Shown: one piece after another, positions 23,581 to 35,866 of the stretch
Layout of the letters: each line of letters opens with the position of its first letter
Numbering within the stretch: the stretch's first letter is position 1
NCBI GenBank assembly: GCA_905331475.1
Contig: CAJNYU010000001.1
Coordinates: forward strand, 310,001-374,000
Source: Rotaria socialis
Lineage: Eukaryota; Rotifera; Eurotatoria; Philodinida; Philodinidae
Length of the DNA: 64,000 nucleotides
Direction of reading: 5' to 3'
Made by a program: the position numbers and the translations under genes
The notes under the pieces: generated by a model
The model's database searches: none
Told to the model about the DNA's origin: nothing
Seen by the model: the letters and a program-made list of their open reading frames with translations, nothing else

Positions 23581-25100
23581 ATGAGTAATTTTTCATACCA
23601 ACACGGTGATACTGCATGGGTACTAGTTAGACTTTTATATCACTAACAAAAGTACAGGTTCGTGTCTTTTGTTTAGAGTATGACATCTACCGGTTTGGTG
23701 TATATGATGACACCAGCATTAGCTTGTTTTTATGGTGGTTTGGTTGAAAATAAAAATTTTCTTAATCAACTTTTTTTGTCTGTTGTTTGTATGGCTATTA
23801 TTCCTGTTCAATGGTGTTTATTTGGTTATTCGTTTGCTTTTGGTCCCGGAAATTCAGCATTTGGTTCATTTTCTTATTCTGTAGGACTTAAAATGGGTCT
23901 CGTATCTTTACATGGCGAAACTGCGGATCAAATCAATCCCTTATCAATCCCTTCGTTAGCATTTAGCGCTTTTCAGTGTTCCTTTGCCATTATTACGCCG
24001 GCTTTAATTAGTGGTGCCGTGGTGGGTCGAATGAAAGTTATTCCCTATATGCTTTTTATTTTTCTCTGGGCGACATTTTGTTATGACCCATTGGCAAGAT
24101 GGGTTTTTTATGATTTAGGTTGGCTTCATCAATTGGGTGTTGTGGATTTTGCTGGAGGGTTAGTTGTTCATGTATCTAGTGGAGTATCAGGACTAGTTGC
24201 TGCATTAATTTTGGGATCTCGTGCTCAATTTGATCCAGATGTACTCAATACTGGCCAAACCAATATTCCATTTACTATTGTGGGTACTGGCCTACTTTGG
24301 GTTGGATGGATGGGATTCAATGGAGGATCAGCATATGCGGCATCTGGTAAGTTCAGTTTGTTTTTAGAAAATTTTCTTAAAAAATTGTCCTTTTTTTCAA
24401 TAAACAAGAAATCTATGATTCCTATTCTTTTTTCGAAGGTATTGCTGCTTTGGCTATTGTTAATTCTAATGTAGCTGCAGCATCAAGTATGACTATTTGG
24501 GTTATTTTGGACATTATACATGGTAAATTAAGAGGTCAACCTAATGCTTTTGTATCAATTCCTGGTGTTTGTTCAGCAACTGTCGTTGGACTTGTTGCCA
24601 TAACGCCATGTGCTGGCTATGTTCAACCAGGCTATGCAATGCTAATCGGTGCATGTGCTGGTCTTATTGTCAATTTATTTTTAGCAGGAAAAAAACGTTT
24701 TTTTCATGTCGATGATACTCTCGATGTATTTAGTTGTCATGGTTTGGGCGGTTTTATAGGAACTGTCATGACTGGATTATTCATTCAAACTGATGTTAAT
24801 AGTGATGTTGCAAATGGTGCCTTTTATGGTAACCCTATTCAATTAGGATATCAACTGGTAGGAATAGTAGTCGTAGTTTCTTTTTCTACTGTATGTACGG
24901 CAGCAATTTTATTGCCAATGCATTTTACATTCGGTATTCGCATAAATCGATTGGAACAAGTGCGAGGCTTAGATAATGTGGCACATGGCATTGTTGATAT
25001 GAATCTACCTAAAAAAATGTCACAAATACAAGGACCATCGTTAAGACAGAAGCAAACTGAAATAAATATAATACCAACCATTCCTATTGAAAGTTCCTAA
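23581..25100 (+). CDS. AMT: Ammonium transporter (Amt/MEP/Rh superfamily)
   Basis: Three exons (23581-23619, 23677-24346, 24439-25100) join in phase to 456 residues. The start is the ATG of MSNFSYQHGDTAW, with an in-frame TAA just upstream. It has the family's polytopic architecture: TSTGLVYMMTPALACFYGG near the N-terminus and DFAGGLVVHVSSGVSGL with the conserved Asp (about residue 170) and first pore His (about 178). WVGWMGFNGGSA and CHGLGGFIGT follow, with the second pore His at about 337. The twin His and Asp are those known to matter for substrate conduction in Amt proteins. About eleven membrane segments are expected. The cytoplasmic tail is short and polar. It should move ammonium across a cell membrane. 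A possible AATAAA signal lies at 25165. Intron sizes are 57 and 92 bp. It appears intact. Confidence 0.93.
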
Positions 25101-25691
25101 CCATGACTTATTTTCCCTCATGTTTTTAAATCATATCTTAGTGTTGTCATCGAAATTTTCAGTCAATAAAATATAAATATATGTATACTGGTGAATATTT
25201 TTACTATTTGGATTAGATCAATCAGCCATCTTTTTCCATTGATAGAAAAGAAAACGTTATATTTGGCGGAAATTCATATATAAAATTTTGTATTACAGGT
25301 CAAGAAAGGCTCTTGTCTAACTTCAAAAGAAAATATTGGTTAATTTTATCCACGTATTTGTAGAGAAAAAATCATCCATGCGTCATTTGATTGCTAATGC
25401 AAAGTGATAGTCGAGTGTCTGCGTTTAACTGCATGAGCGAAACGCAGCATTAAGACAATGACAGGTGAATGTGCATATAAACTAGAGAAAAGTCCGCTTA
25501 TTGCTTAAATAATGGGCCTAATTTTAATTCATGTTGGGAAATGTTAACATAATTAAAACTAGTTAAACAAAAAACAAGCTCGATCAAAAATGAATTTTAA
25601 TCGATTCTCAACTAATAGAAATATCAACGCGGTCAATGTTTATCAAAAGAAAGTACATTTTGAATCTAAATTATTTATATGTGGGCTGTTC
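25101..25691. other. 3' flank of the ammonium transporter
   Basis: Nothing coding is seen beyond the poly(A)-signal-like AATAAA at 25165-25170. Confidence 0.4.
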
Positions 25692-26012
25692 CATGGGAAC
25701 TCAAGCAAAAAGACACCAAGTATCCAATTCTTTTTTTGCTTTCATCCAGTTTTGTAGAGCTCGTTTCGCTGATCATTTCAGTATAAAAACAAATTAAAAT
25801 TCATCGGTAAAACAAATGTGTATAGCGAAAATACTAAAACTGTTTTTTTTATTAGAAATACCTTAGATTTTTCGGTATTTTAGCCCTAGCGTAGTTATTT
25901 CTACACATTTTGTTGACAAAAGATATACCAAAATGTTCAGCTCAATTAGCTCTACAAGATAAGATACTTTTCAAAATTACTCGAAGTCATTTTTCAATGA
26001 TTTACTTAGGTA
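25692..26012 (+). repeat. Left arm of the 2.5-kb inverted repeat
   Basis: Begins catgggaactcaag and ends at the N gap. It contains an open frame from about 25913 to 26010 that lacks an ATG and ends at an AG|GTA donor. That frame weakly resembles the start of a RasGEF catalytic domain (P-x3-A-x-L-x-L-x-D-x2-LF-x-I), which I treat only as a hint. Confidence 0.85.
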
Positions 26013-26073
26013 NNNNNNNNNNNNNNNNNNNNNNNNNNNNNNNNNNNNNNNNNNNNNNNNNNNNNNNNNNNNN
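26013..26073. other. Assembly gap (61 N)
   Basis: Sixty-one Ns at the inner end of the left inverted arm. Gaps are expected where near-identical inverted arms confuse assembly. Confidence 0.95.
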
Positions 26074-26144
26074 AAATATAATAGGACCGAAAGGAGGCAA
26101 CCGTATGGATGCCTAAATAAAATTTATCTGTATTACAAGGATTT

Positions 26145-26420
26145 TCTCAAAATAGCAAGAATTGTAAGAAAACAAGAATCTTGCCAAAATGGCAAGAAAC
26201 AAGAATCATGCCAGAAAAGCAAGAAACAAGAATCATGTAAGAATTGCAAGAACACAAGAATCAGGCAAGAATACAAGAACACAAGAATCTTGCCTGGCGG
26301 GACATTTCTTGCCTCGCCAGCCAAGATTGTGTCTACACGAATCTTGCCAGAAAGTCAAGATCTGTTTTTTCAGACAAGAATCTTGTACAGAAGGAATGGC
26401 AAAAGAATCTTTTCTGATAT
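26145..26420. repeat. Degenerate minisatellite (AAGAATCTTGCC type)
   Basis: About nine or ten imperfect units of roughly 20-30 bp share 'caagaatc(t/a)tg(c/t)' and 'ggcaagaa'. CAAGAATCTTGCC is itself partly self-complementary, so the array can form small hairpins (AAGAATCTT core). It lies just inside the left arm of the palindromic unit. Long frames are open here on both strands, but only because the array is repetitive. Confidence 0.7.
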
Positions 26421-27358
26421 TCAAGAAAAACAAGAACCTGGACAGATCGAAGTCAAGATCGTCGACTAGTGTAATGATAAAACAGTAAGTAGATCTGATG
26501 AGTTGAATGACGTCTGAATTTTATTGATGATGATAATCACATTTACCTTCGCATAAATAAAAATCATTTTCATCTATGAACTACCATTGAGCATCCACTA
26601 AAAATACAAATCCAATATTTTTTACACGCCGTCTTCTTATTACATTTGCATAATTGTTTATTCATAACTAATAATGGTAGATCTTTGCTTGATGTAATGA
26701 AGGATAAGTTTTCACTTGCATCAAAACTTGAATCCGGAGAAATCGACGTAATGTTTATCAAAATTTTACTACCGAAAATTTTTCCTGTCGGCATCTTTCT
26801 TGTTCGAAACATTTACTTTCGACATTTCTACTTTCGACATATTTACCTTTCGACCAAAGTAGGGTAAACCATCGACAAAAGTATGATAGAGTTTATTGTA
26901 ATAAAAGAAAATTTTTATCTTTATTTTTATTCCAACGCTCGGTAACCAAATCTTCTGTGACTATCTCGATATCGTCACGCTTCAGATAACAAACAAAAAT
27001 GAAAAACAGCAGTGAGTTCTTCTTCTGCTGATTGTTTTGCAAGAATACTTTCTTCACGACATTCTGAATCAATTTTCTCCATTTCATCTTCAAATGCTAT
27101 ATCCATCGCTGCCAAATCGAATGAATCATCTCTAAGACATTTGATAAAGCTTCATAACATCTTTGACACATCTTATCGCCTTCTTTCAAAATTACGGAAG
27201 CACAATGTGAATTACACATGATTTGACGATTCACTATTTGGGCTTGCGTTGCGTCCATGAACTTACGACCTTCAGGATGCGTTGATTTTGAACTAAATCG
27301 CGTACAATGAGCATGTGATGGATGAAGACACCAACTTTTCTTTATATGGTATCTTTAG

Positions 27359-27528
27359 TAGGGGTATAACAGTTCTCAGATCTAAGTTGAGATCACATGA
27401 GCGAAAGAACTGTTAGGATCTACACTGGGATGATGTCTATATCGATATAGGCGTCTCTTATGGGATCTGATCTGATCTGCTTGAACAGTTCTTTTGATAG
27501 GAACTAAAGCTGAGCTGTCATACCCCTA
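27359..27528. mobile_element. 170-bp hAT-like MITE
   Basis: Starts TAGGGGTATAACAGTT and ends AGCTGTCATACCCCTA, about 16-bp inverted ends with two mismatches. It is flanked by a perfect 8-bp duplication ATCTTTAG (27351-27358 and 27529-27536). The TAGGGG terminus and 8-bp duplication are shared with the 620-bp element at 4574, pointing to the same hAT machinery. It is nested within the 2.5-kb palindromic unit. A possible shorter relative lies at 58655-58713. Confidence 0.9.
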
Positions 27529-27867
27529 ATCTTTAGAAGTATTTGATGAATAATCTCACGAGCAAGGGTGTATTCCACAAAAAGAATAATCACAGTGACG
27601 AATAATTCGAACCGTTATTAGTAATAATTGGACTTTCGTATAATTTCCTAAGAGATAGCCGTCGATTCTGATTCTGAATCTGAGATCTCAAAGACAAAAT
27701 TGATCAATCATCAGGCGTATAACTGTTTTCCCCTATGGCGCATGATGCTCCTAATGTTGTGACGCTATTCAAGCAAGGCTTCTGACCGTATTTCAAAACA
27801 CTATATTTCAGATTCGAGCAGAATGTAGCCATTTCTAGATAAAATCGCCTACTTTTTTTGGCGCACT

Positions 27868-28188
27868 TACCTAAGTAAATCATTGAAAAATGACTTCGAG
27901 TAATTTTGAAAAGTATCTTATCTTGTAGAGCTAATTGAGCTGAACATTTTGGTATATCTTTTGTCAACAAAATGTGTAGAAATAACTACGCTAGGGCTAA
28001 AATACCGAAAAATCTAAGGTATTTCTAATAAAAAAAACAGTTTTAGTATTTTCGCTATACACATTTGTTTTACTTATGAATTTTAATTTGTTTTTATACT
28101 GAAATGATCAGCGAAACGAGCTCTACAAAACTGGATGAAAGCAAAAAAAGAATTGGATACTTGGTGTCTTTTCACTTGAGTTCCCATG
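27868..28188 (-). repeat. Right arm of the 2.5-kb inverted repeat
   Basis: Reverse complement of 25692-26012. Its minus-strand frame is the same (about 27967-27870) and ends at an AG|GTAAGT donor. Reading on past that donor stays open for about 55 codons (CAKKSRRFYLEMATFCSNLK ... ENSYTPDD stop), which may be intron or a second coding version. Confidence 0.85.
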
Positions 28189-30629
28189 TGATGATGTGTT
28201 TCCTCTTGAAGAAACAAATTATTTTACTAGAATAAATAAAAAAAATTAATACTATATCCTTTCTATTTCATCCGACTGCGTATGAAATTAGATATACGTT
28301 TAACCAATCAGTTTTCAAAACATGAAAGATTCTTGTTGACGTGTATTACGTGTTAAACAAAAATTTTCATTGTTTGTAAAAAATAGGAAATCAAAATTTG
28401 ATAGCACAAGAGAATTAATCAGTATGAGATTTGATTCATTTATTGATAATATTCTTCAGTGCATATTGAAATGACCGTTTGTATCAAGTTCGTGATAACT
28501 GATTGCCTGCAGTTGAACGTTTTTTTCTGGTGCCGATAGACAATAACTTTACGCTTGTCTCAGTCATTTTATATAAATTGGTTCAAGCTAATCATTCTCG
28601 GGGAAAAAAAAGTCTTAATCATACTGATAAGTACTACGATGTGATATATCACAAAGATTTTTTAGTAGTTTTCTAACTAAGAAATAGCGTTTTTGGATAG
28701 GTAATTACTCAATTTTGAGAATTATCCATCGTATTTATGAGGTGAACAATGCGAATGGTACTGTGACTTCTATGTAGCAATAGTTTTTGATAAGATAGAT
28801 ACGGAAAAAAATTGAAATTCAATCCAGAAGTAATGACATTAATAATTTGATACCTGAAGAACAAGTCATTGTTTTCTACTTCGAATGATTACAGTATTCT
28901 AATGGCTTCAAGAAATGATTACGAATCAAGCTTTAAGCCAGGATTGATCTTTTAACGTGCTACTCTAAGCATTATTAGAACAGTAAGTAGACCATTCAAA
29001 CAATTATTCCCTCCAGAATGATAGTAGATGACATAGAATCTTTAAAGGTTCATCTAGTACGAATTGGCCATTCTCAAATGAAAGTTACTACCGGGCATAG
29101 TTTTCTTTCGTCAATTTTCTAGTCTATTAAAGTAAGGTTCATATATTTTCAAATAATCAAACTGGCGTCTCAGCGATTTGAATTCTTAGACATTTTTCAA
29201 CATGATACTCAATACAGATCTTATTATATATTTTTTAATTCCAACAGTGCACTCTTTTAGACATCCGAGTGAAAGTCATCCAGCCAGACAAATAATGTAA
29301 ATTAAGTACTCGTGCTGAGAATAGCACTGCTTTTTACCGTTCTCACGATTGAAATGCGTGACATTGAAATCCGTTACTAGAAAGGGAGAAGATGTGACTA
29401 TCTTCTGAAATAAAAAGAAAACCAAAGCTGAGTATAATCCTGGATGCATTTTTTGAAAATTCTAGAAAACACCATAGGAAATCTGATTTTGTTCCTTGAG
29501 AACCGAATAGTGACACATCTAATTTACATTTGGTTATTACATTCAATTATGATTAGAAAATAAAATATAAATAAAATACATGATTTTTTCCTATTCATAA
29601 ACAAATAAATACTTTTGATAGTATCTAATCATTTCGGTACTGCATGAAAATCATATCAAAAAATAAAATATAACAATTTCTAGAGCAAGATATGAAACTC
29701 AATTGTTTTTGAATTTTTACTGAAGTGAATTGCAGTTCGAGCAGCTTGACTCTAACATAAAATCCAAATTTGCACATTTTGGTATTTATGAAACACTCTA
29801 ACGTAAGAGTAAAATAATTGTTGTGCTGAATTCCATCAAGTTATGATAAATTTAATGTTTTTATGAAATTATTCCTTAAATAATTTAGTCATGTATGTTT
29901 ATTTTCTTGTTATTGATACAATAAATCTCGCATCTAGAACCCTTGGCAGGCAACTGATGAACCAAACCATAGCAAGGATCATTTATTTATTCAAATTTTG
30001 AATTGAGAATCATATTTTTATGTTAACTGCTGTGTGTCATATGAACCCTATGGAGATCAATGAAAACTTGATCTAATTTCATAACCCATATTCTTCGGTC
30101 ATGGCTAGTAAATATGACAATTCTATTGGTCTTGTCGTACTTGAATTAGGTTTTGCGCTAGATGGCTATCTGAAATGTCATAAAATATAATCGTGTTTAC
30201 AGATGTGAAATGTCAGAAAATTAAAGTTTATCGTGATATATGTCAATGATAAAATTGTCAACTCTCTATGTCAATATAGCATTAAAAAGACAAAACATGG
30301 CCGTTTCGGATCTGTAAGTTTTTTTACTGCGTAACCCCAAACACAATCCAGCTTAGTTCATCTCTCATTGTAAATTCTAAAATTTGAGCAAAACATCGAA
30401 TTAATAAATTTTGCTATTTGAAATACTTTGTTAATTTTTATGCACAAATAAGAGAGATAGAAAGAAAGAGAGAAAAGCGTTCGTAGTAATTATGGTCAAT
30501 ACAAAAGAAAAACAAAACAAGATAGAATACAAACAAAGAAGAAGAAGAAGAAAAAGAAGAAATCTCAAGAAAATATCTCGAATTGAAAAAGCACACACAC
30601 AAGCGCGCTTTTTTTTTTATTTCTGATGT
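28189..30629. other. Intergenic, 3' of ARID3
   Basis: No supported gene in 2.4 kb. It is AT-rich, with a purine-rich GAA/GAAG stretch at 30536-30560 close to the end of ARID3. Confidence 0.45.
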
Positions 30630-33096
30630 TCACTCTTTGCTACCAGTCAATAAATTTGTTGGATACAATGTTCCCTGATATACAATACCATTTAATTCAA
30701 TTGATATTGTAATTGATTTTTCTTGGTCAGGATTGTTTTCTTAAAAAAAAAATTTTTAGATAAAAATTCTTTTTTCTCCAAGTCAGCTTTTCTTTACCTT
30801 TCGCAATAATTTTTAATTTGCTAGCTGGCGATAATAATGATGATGATGATGATGATGATGATGATGTTGATGATGATGATGATGAACTATTATTATTGTT
30901 ATTATTATTATTATTATTATTATTTGTCACTGGTGCAAAACATGTTGAACGAATATTATTTATTGCTGTTATGGGTTTTTTTGAATATGAATTATTATCA
31001 TCATTTTGCTGTTTAGATAATGATGGTGAGAGGCTTCGTTTGGTTATTGTTGATGATCGCTCGAATAGTTTATTTGTTGGAATAATTGATGTTGGTGATG
31101 ATGATTGTAAATGATGATGATGATGAAGATGATGATGATCATCAAATGAAGGAATTCTTGGTATTGACGATGGTTCAATTGATGAATGATTACCATCGCG
31201 TGATGAAGCTGCTGCAGCTGCAAGAAAAAATGGATGAGATAGAGCAGCAGCCATAGCTGCATGTTGCATTGCTTCATGGCCATGATTAGGGTCCACTATA
31301 ATAATGATAATAATAATAAAACAAATTGAATCGTTTTCCTATTCATTTTATAGAGAAATTTTATTACTTGGTCGATGTGCTAATGGACTAGCAAGAAAGG
31401 CACTTGCTGCTGATGATGTTGGGGGTGGTGGTGGTGCCATTATTTGTGGTGGTGAAGAATATTCAAATGCATATGATGGTCTACGTCCTTCACGTCGATT
31501 GCCTTCTTAAAAACGCAAAGAGAGAAAGATACAGGAAATATAGCGATAACTGTATTTGATTTAATCTTACCAATTGCTGCTTGCAATTCACCCGGCGAAC
31601 TTAATTGTAATTTTTCGCATTCATATGGATATAAATACTTCATATATCTTAATAGAAAAAAAAGACAAAAAAAATAACAATATTATAATACTTCTCTCCA
31701 TTGTCATTAGTCGTTTTCCTTATAATAATAGCAAACAAACGGCATTGACACGCTAAGTTGAGAATTAATGATGGTGCAAGTTTCTTTCTTTTTTCGCCTC
31801 CGTAGAAATATGCCAGAACAAATTGATCTCTTATCATTTATGTTCGAGACATTGACATATGATAGACAACAAATGCCAAGAATATTTACTCGAATAAAAA
31901 ATACAAATCTCTTTATGAGACAAATCTTGACCTCTGTATTGATCTAATAGAACTTATTAGTTAAATCTACGATACATATCAACACTTTATCTAATTGTTA
32001 AAAACAAAAAACCCGAACGAAAAAATTGAATAGAACAAGTCTCGAGAGAATATATTAAACTATAGATTTCTCGAATGGACATGCGTAGATCGATTCTTCT
32101 CAATGAGTACTTAGATAAATAAACTATATTTGATTGAAAAGAACAGATTCGAAAGTTGTTTGTTTTATTTCCTCCAATTAAACAAATAGAATAATTATTT
32201 TCGATAGAAATTTATTTCCCTAAATAAGAATGTCAATGTAAAGATATAAACATACTGTGTACGTAGAGTAAAGGCAGCACTAGTAATCGAGCTTGGTAAA
32301 TTGAGACCTTTCGTCACTTCACGCCACAATTTCTTGTTAATTACTTCGACGAGACCGCCTTTTCCCACAACCAAACGAAATAATTCATCTACAGAAAGCA
32401 AAATAAATCTCTTATTTATCTTTCTCATCAATAGAGAATTAAATATTCACTTACATAAATCAAGAACATGTTTTGCCATGATAGGAATTCGATTAACAGG
32501 AGTACCTTGAAGAAGAAGAAGAAGAAGAAAAATAATGATTTCATCTTTTCTTCTTTATCATCTTATTCTCAAGTATATAATTCATCAAATCGAACAAACA
32601 AATACTTTCATTCAATCACCTGTCAAGAACAAGAAAGATATATTCATATTTGATTTCAATCTCCTTTGAACTTCAAACCGATACTTCCGTTAACAGTCAA
32701 ATGTTTTGTTTCATTATGATATATTGATAATAATTTTCCACTCAAACAACATTCCTCCTGAAATCATTTCTCTATCTCATGATGATGATGATTATTTATT
32801 ATTGGATAAAAAATTTCTTCCAATGAAAAAATTATAAAATCAACTGTTCGCGTAATTAAATGCTTACCACGTTTTTGCATGAATGCAAATAAATCATCGA
32901 GAAATTCTTTGCGTTTAGGTTCGTCGGATAATTCATAAAGCTAAAAAAAATATAAAACTTGTTTCATTAAACTAATTCATTCACTGCGGACAAGACAGGA
33001 AATTCATTAATAATTTTTTTTCCTTTCGCTCTCATCCGAAATGACTCTAATCGAGCGTATATGCAATGATGATTTGTTTATTTATTGGGGGGGGGG

Positions 33097-33169
<73 letters not shown>

Positions 33170-35067
33170 NTCTATCTGTATTAAGATCTATCATTTATTT
33201 GTTTCTGTTTGCACATCATTTGCATAGCTAGTAGATGTGTCTCTCTCTCTGCAGATAAAACGAAAGACTCTATCTTTTCTTCTCTTCCCTAACTTGTAAT
33301 TGTGATCGATGAAGCTTTTTTCTTTTTATATACAGACAAGTGCTCGACCGTCTTTTCTGCTCGATTTGACCTCCTTTATTGATAAGACACAACGATAGAA
33401 ACGAACTTCATCGTTTAATATTCTCTTTCGTTAAACGTGTCTTACATATAGGATAAGCAATAATCTTTAAGCTGATTTTTAGTTTGACAGCAGCTGGATA
33501 TTCTTTGTGATTTAATTGTAATCGAATAGTCCATAAAAAGAAATCTTTTTCTTTAAGATGCTCATTTTTTTGCTCGTCAACCATCTGCCTCGAAACAATG
33601 CAATTAGTAGCAAATAATCGATATAGCCGCGAGCTGTGCTGCTCTCGTTCCTATGTAGAGAAGCGTACGGCCGTGCGACATTCTATTTGATGATCAGACA
33701 TTTTCTTTAGAAAAAGAATCAGTTATATATATATATATACAAGTCCCTATGAGACTAATTGTTGATCCAAACGCAGAAGCTCATCAATAATCTAAAGATG
33801 CACATATTTATAAATGAGCAAAAAACTAATGTGTCGTTCTTTTCTTCTTCGTCTTCTTCTTCTTCATTTTTCCTACGAAAGCAATTAGTTGATATGTATA
33901 TATGACTGACATGGATATATTCTGTCTTTAATGTAAACGATAAATTGATCATCAGACAAAAACTGACCGGCCTTAATCGGAAGAAAATTAGTCTAAAGGG
34001 ATAGTTACAAGCTAAACAACAGCTGCAAGATCATAAACGTTTTTTGATGGATAGAAACTTCTTATTGTTATATAAACCTGATGAGAAAGATACGAACAGA
34101 AATGTCAGTCGAGCAACATCGATCACAATATCTGATTGTAATATACTTCTCTACGACACACAAACCCTTATACATATATCTACGCAGAAATAGCAAGAAA
34201 GAATAAAAACAGACGCCTGCCCAAGCGTCTTCTTTTTTTTGTAACCTTCAGCCCGATAATTATTTTCCGATCTAATCAACTGAAATAATGTGTGTATGTT
34301 GATATGCCAGACTATCTAAGCAATATATACATTTATATACATAAACTTATTTCTTTTTCTGTTCAGACAAAGAATTTTAAATAATCAATCTTTTTCTTTC
34401 TGCCTCTAATTACCTTGTCAATAAGTAATAAGCAATGTGTGTGCGTATGTATGTATGCGTGTATTCATACAGATGGTCAACGTTCCCGTCTTTTCTTTTT
34501 CGATTAATTTTCTGTGAATGTTCGCCTTGATCTACCTTGTCTATGAGAAACTATTGTGTAAAATAAAATAAAAAGAAGATCGATGTGGTTTTGATTTCTC
34601 GTTTAACCCGCGTGTCTTCAATAATAGATAAGTGTTTCTATGAAAGAGAAAATAGATGAACGAGTCTTTGTTACATCTCTTATGGCACTCCCCATCCATA
34701 TAGAATATACCAAACAATCCAATTAATTATTGCCTCAAAGCTATCAATACTCAGTCTATCTACAAAGAGTGAGCGAGACACATCTACTAGCTATGCAAAT
34801 GATGTGCAAACAGAAACAAATAAATGATAGATCTTAATACAGATAGAAATGGTTAGACTAAACTTAATTGATTTCTCGTCAAGTAAGATTTATTTACCTG
34901 ACGAAATTGTTCTTCGAAAGTCCTATAAGAGAGAGAAAGAGAGAAAGAAAAAAATATATATTGAATGCAAACAAAAGAGAATATCATCAATTTTACCATT
35001 CAGTTGTACTTCCAGAATTTGATTGATTGCCACTATCATCTGAACTAGGTGATTTTGGTTGTTGGTT

Positions 35068-35098
<31 letters not shown>

Positions 35099-35866
35099 TG
35101 TTGATCTGTTGTAGTTGATGGTATCGGTGGAATAAGTAATGATGATGTTGGTGGTGGTGGAGGTGGCGGCGGCGGTGGGGGCGCTGTTGCCCATGGATAT
35201 TGATGAAAATTATAGGGACTTTGTTGTTGCTGTTGCTGTTGTTGATTATATAATGCAGCTGCGAAAAATCGATCTCGTTCTTCTTTTGATAAACGTGAAA
35301 ATGCTTCATCATTATTCGTTAAATTTATTTGTGAAAATAAACGTTCACGATCTTCGGGTTTCATACTAAATGCTTGTGTGTAGAGAAGGAAATTTCTATG
35401 TGCTAACCAACGATCTTCATAATCTTTAAGTTCTTTCGCAAGACGTTCACGATGACGTGTATAATCAATAGTTGACGTTGCTCGACTAACAACTGATTGA
35501 ACAATCGGTGGTTGAACTAGTGAATCATTTATTGAATTTTCATCATTGATTTTTGATTTATCTTCAGTATTGACAGGAGATTTTGTTGTACGTTTCTCAT
35601 CTTGTGTACTAACATTCGAAAATCGATCATCATCATCTTCATCTATAGTTGATGATGATGTTGATGAATTATTATTATTATTATTATTATTATTTGTTGT
35701 ACCACCATCAGTAGCCTATTCAAATGTTTAATTAATTAATAAACAAAAACTTCTTAAACGAATACATACTTTTAAATGTGGAAATTCATTGGTTTCAGCA
35801 CGTAAAATTTCCATTGTTCTCAGTTCTGTTTTTATGCCAGGAGTATGTGCTTCATATAATAATAAT
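30630..35866 (-). CDS. ARID3: ARID3/dead-ringer transcription factor (5' exon unresolved)
   Basis: Ten exons join in phase: 35866-35770, 35715-34997, 34922-34898, 32940-32868, 32505-32455, 32388-32256, 31647-31571, 31505-31368, 31295-30798 and 30739-30630. The DNA-binding ARID is unmistakable: TFEEQFRQLYELSDEPKRKE, KRGTPVNRIPIMAKHVLDLY, GGLVEVINKKLWREVTKGLN, SSITSAAFTLRTQYMKYLYP and YECEKLQLSSPGELQAAI. It is followed by the ARID3-specific GNRREGRRPSYAFEY. The last exon has ITISIELNGIVYQGTL, the REKLES-type region of this family. The N-terminal part is low-complexity (Asn, Gln, Pro, Ser runs), and a His/Asn/Ser-rich stretch precedes the REKLES exon. About 640 residues are seen. It should bind AT-rich DNA in the nucleus. 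The first coding exon upstream of 35866 was not found; the only early Met is in LRTMEIL. Two introns exceed 750 bp; the largest (32941-34897) holds the poly-G run. Confidence 0.92.
33087..33169. repeat. Poly-G run of about 83 bases next to a single N
   Basis: Eighty-three bases of G with one C (33097), then N at 33170, in an intron of ARID3. A pure G run of this length in AT-rich DNA at an assembly blemish is probably a sequencing or gap-filling artefact rather than biology. Confidence 0.8.
33171..34847. repeat. 73-bp perfect inverted repeat flanking 1.5 kb
   Basis: 33171-33243 (starts tctatctgtattaagatcta) is the exact reverse complement of 34775-34847. The left arm starts directly at the N after the poly-G run. 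Homology stops sharply at 'gtgtctc' on the inner side. Perfect identity beside a blemish suggests either a misjoined contig end or a very recent inverted duplication inside the ARID3 intron. Confidence 0.8.

Larger units (their letters stand above)
25692..28188. mobile_element. 2.5-kb palindromic unit with 321-bp inverted arms
   Basis: The left arm 25692-26012 and right arm 27868-28188 are reverse complements with only a few differences (for example aagcaaaaagac against aagtgaaaagac). The left arm runs into a 61-N gap (26013-26073), so it may be longer. Each arm carries the same inward-facing frame (LTKDIPKCSAQLALQDKILF) followed by an AGGTAAGT splice donor. Between the arms, on the minus strand, are fragments such as MDATQAQIVNRQIMCNSHCA, MCQRCYEAL, an acidic AFEDEMEKIDSEC stretch and LCKCNKKTACKKYW. 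This Cys-rich material could be a decayed transposon gene. A 170-bp hAT-like element is nested inside. No target duplication was found at the outer ends, so an inverted segmental duplication remains possible. Confidence 0.55.

Noticed and set aside
25910..26012. RasGEF-domain start
   Set aside because: Only about 25 residues fit loosely (A-x-L-x-L-x-D-x2-LF-x-I). No downstream catalytic region was found, so it is kept only as a hint within the arm annotation.
26189..26488. Open frames on both strands over the CAAGAATCTTGCC array
   Set aside because: The openness follows from the repeat period and composition, not coding.
30818..31114. Plus-strand Asp/Leu-rich frame
   Set aside because: Antisense shadow of the Asn/Ser/His-coding runs of ARID3.
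33087..33169. Poly-G as a telomere or G-quadruplex element
   Set aside because: Homopolymer G next to an N is more simply an assembly or sequencing artefact, and it lacks the TGTGGG period.
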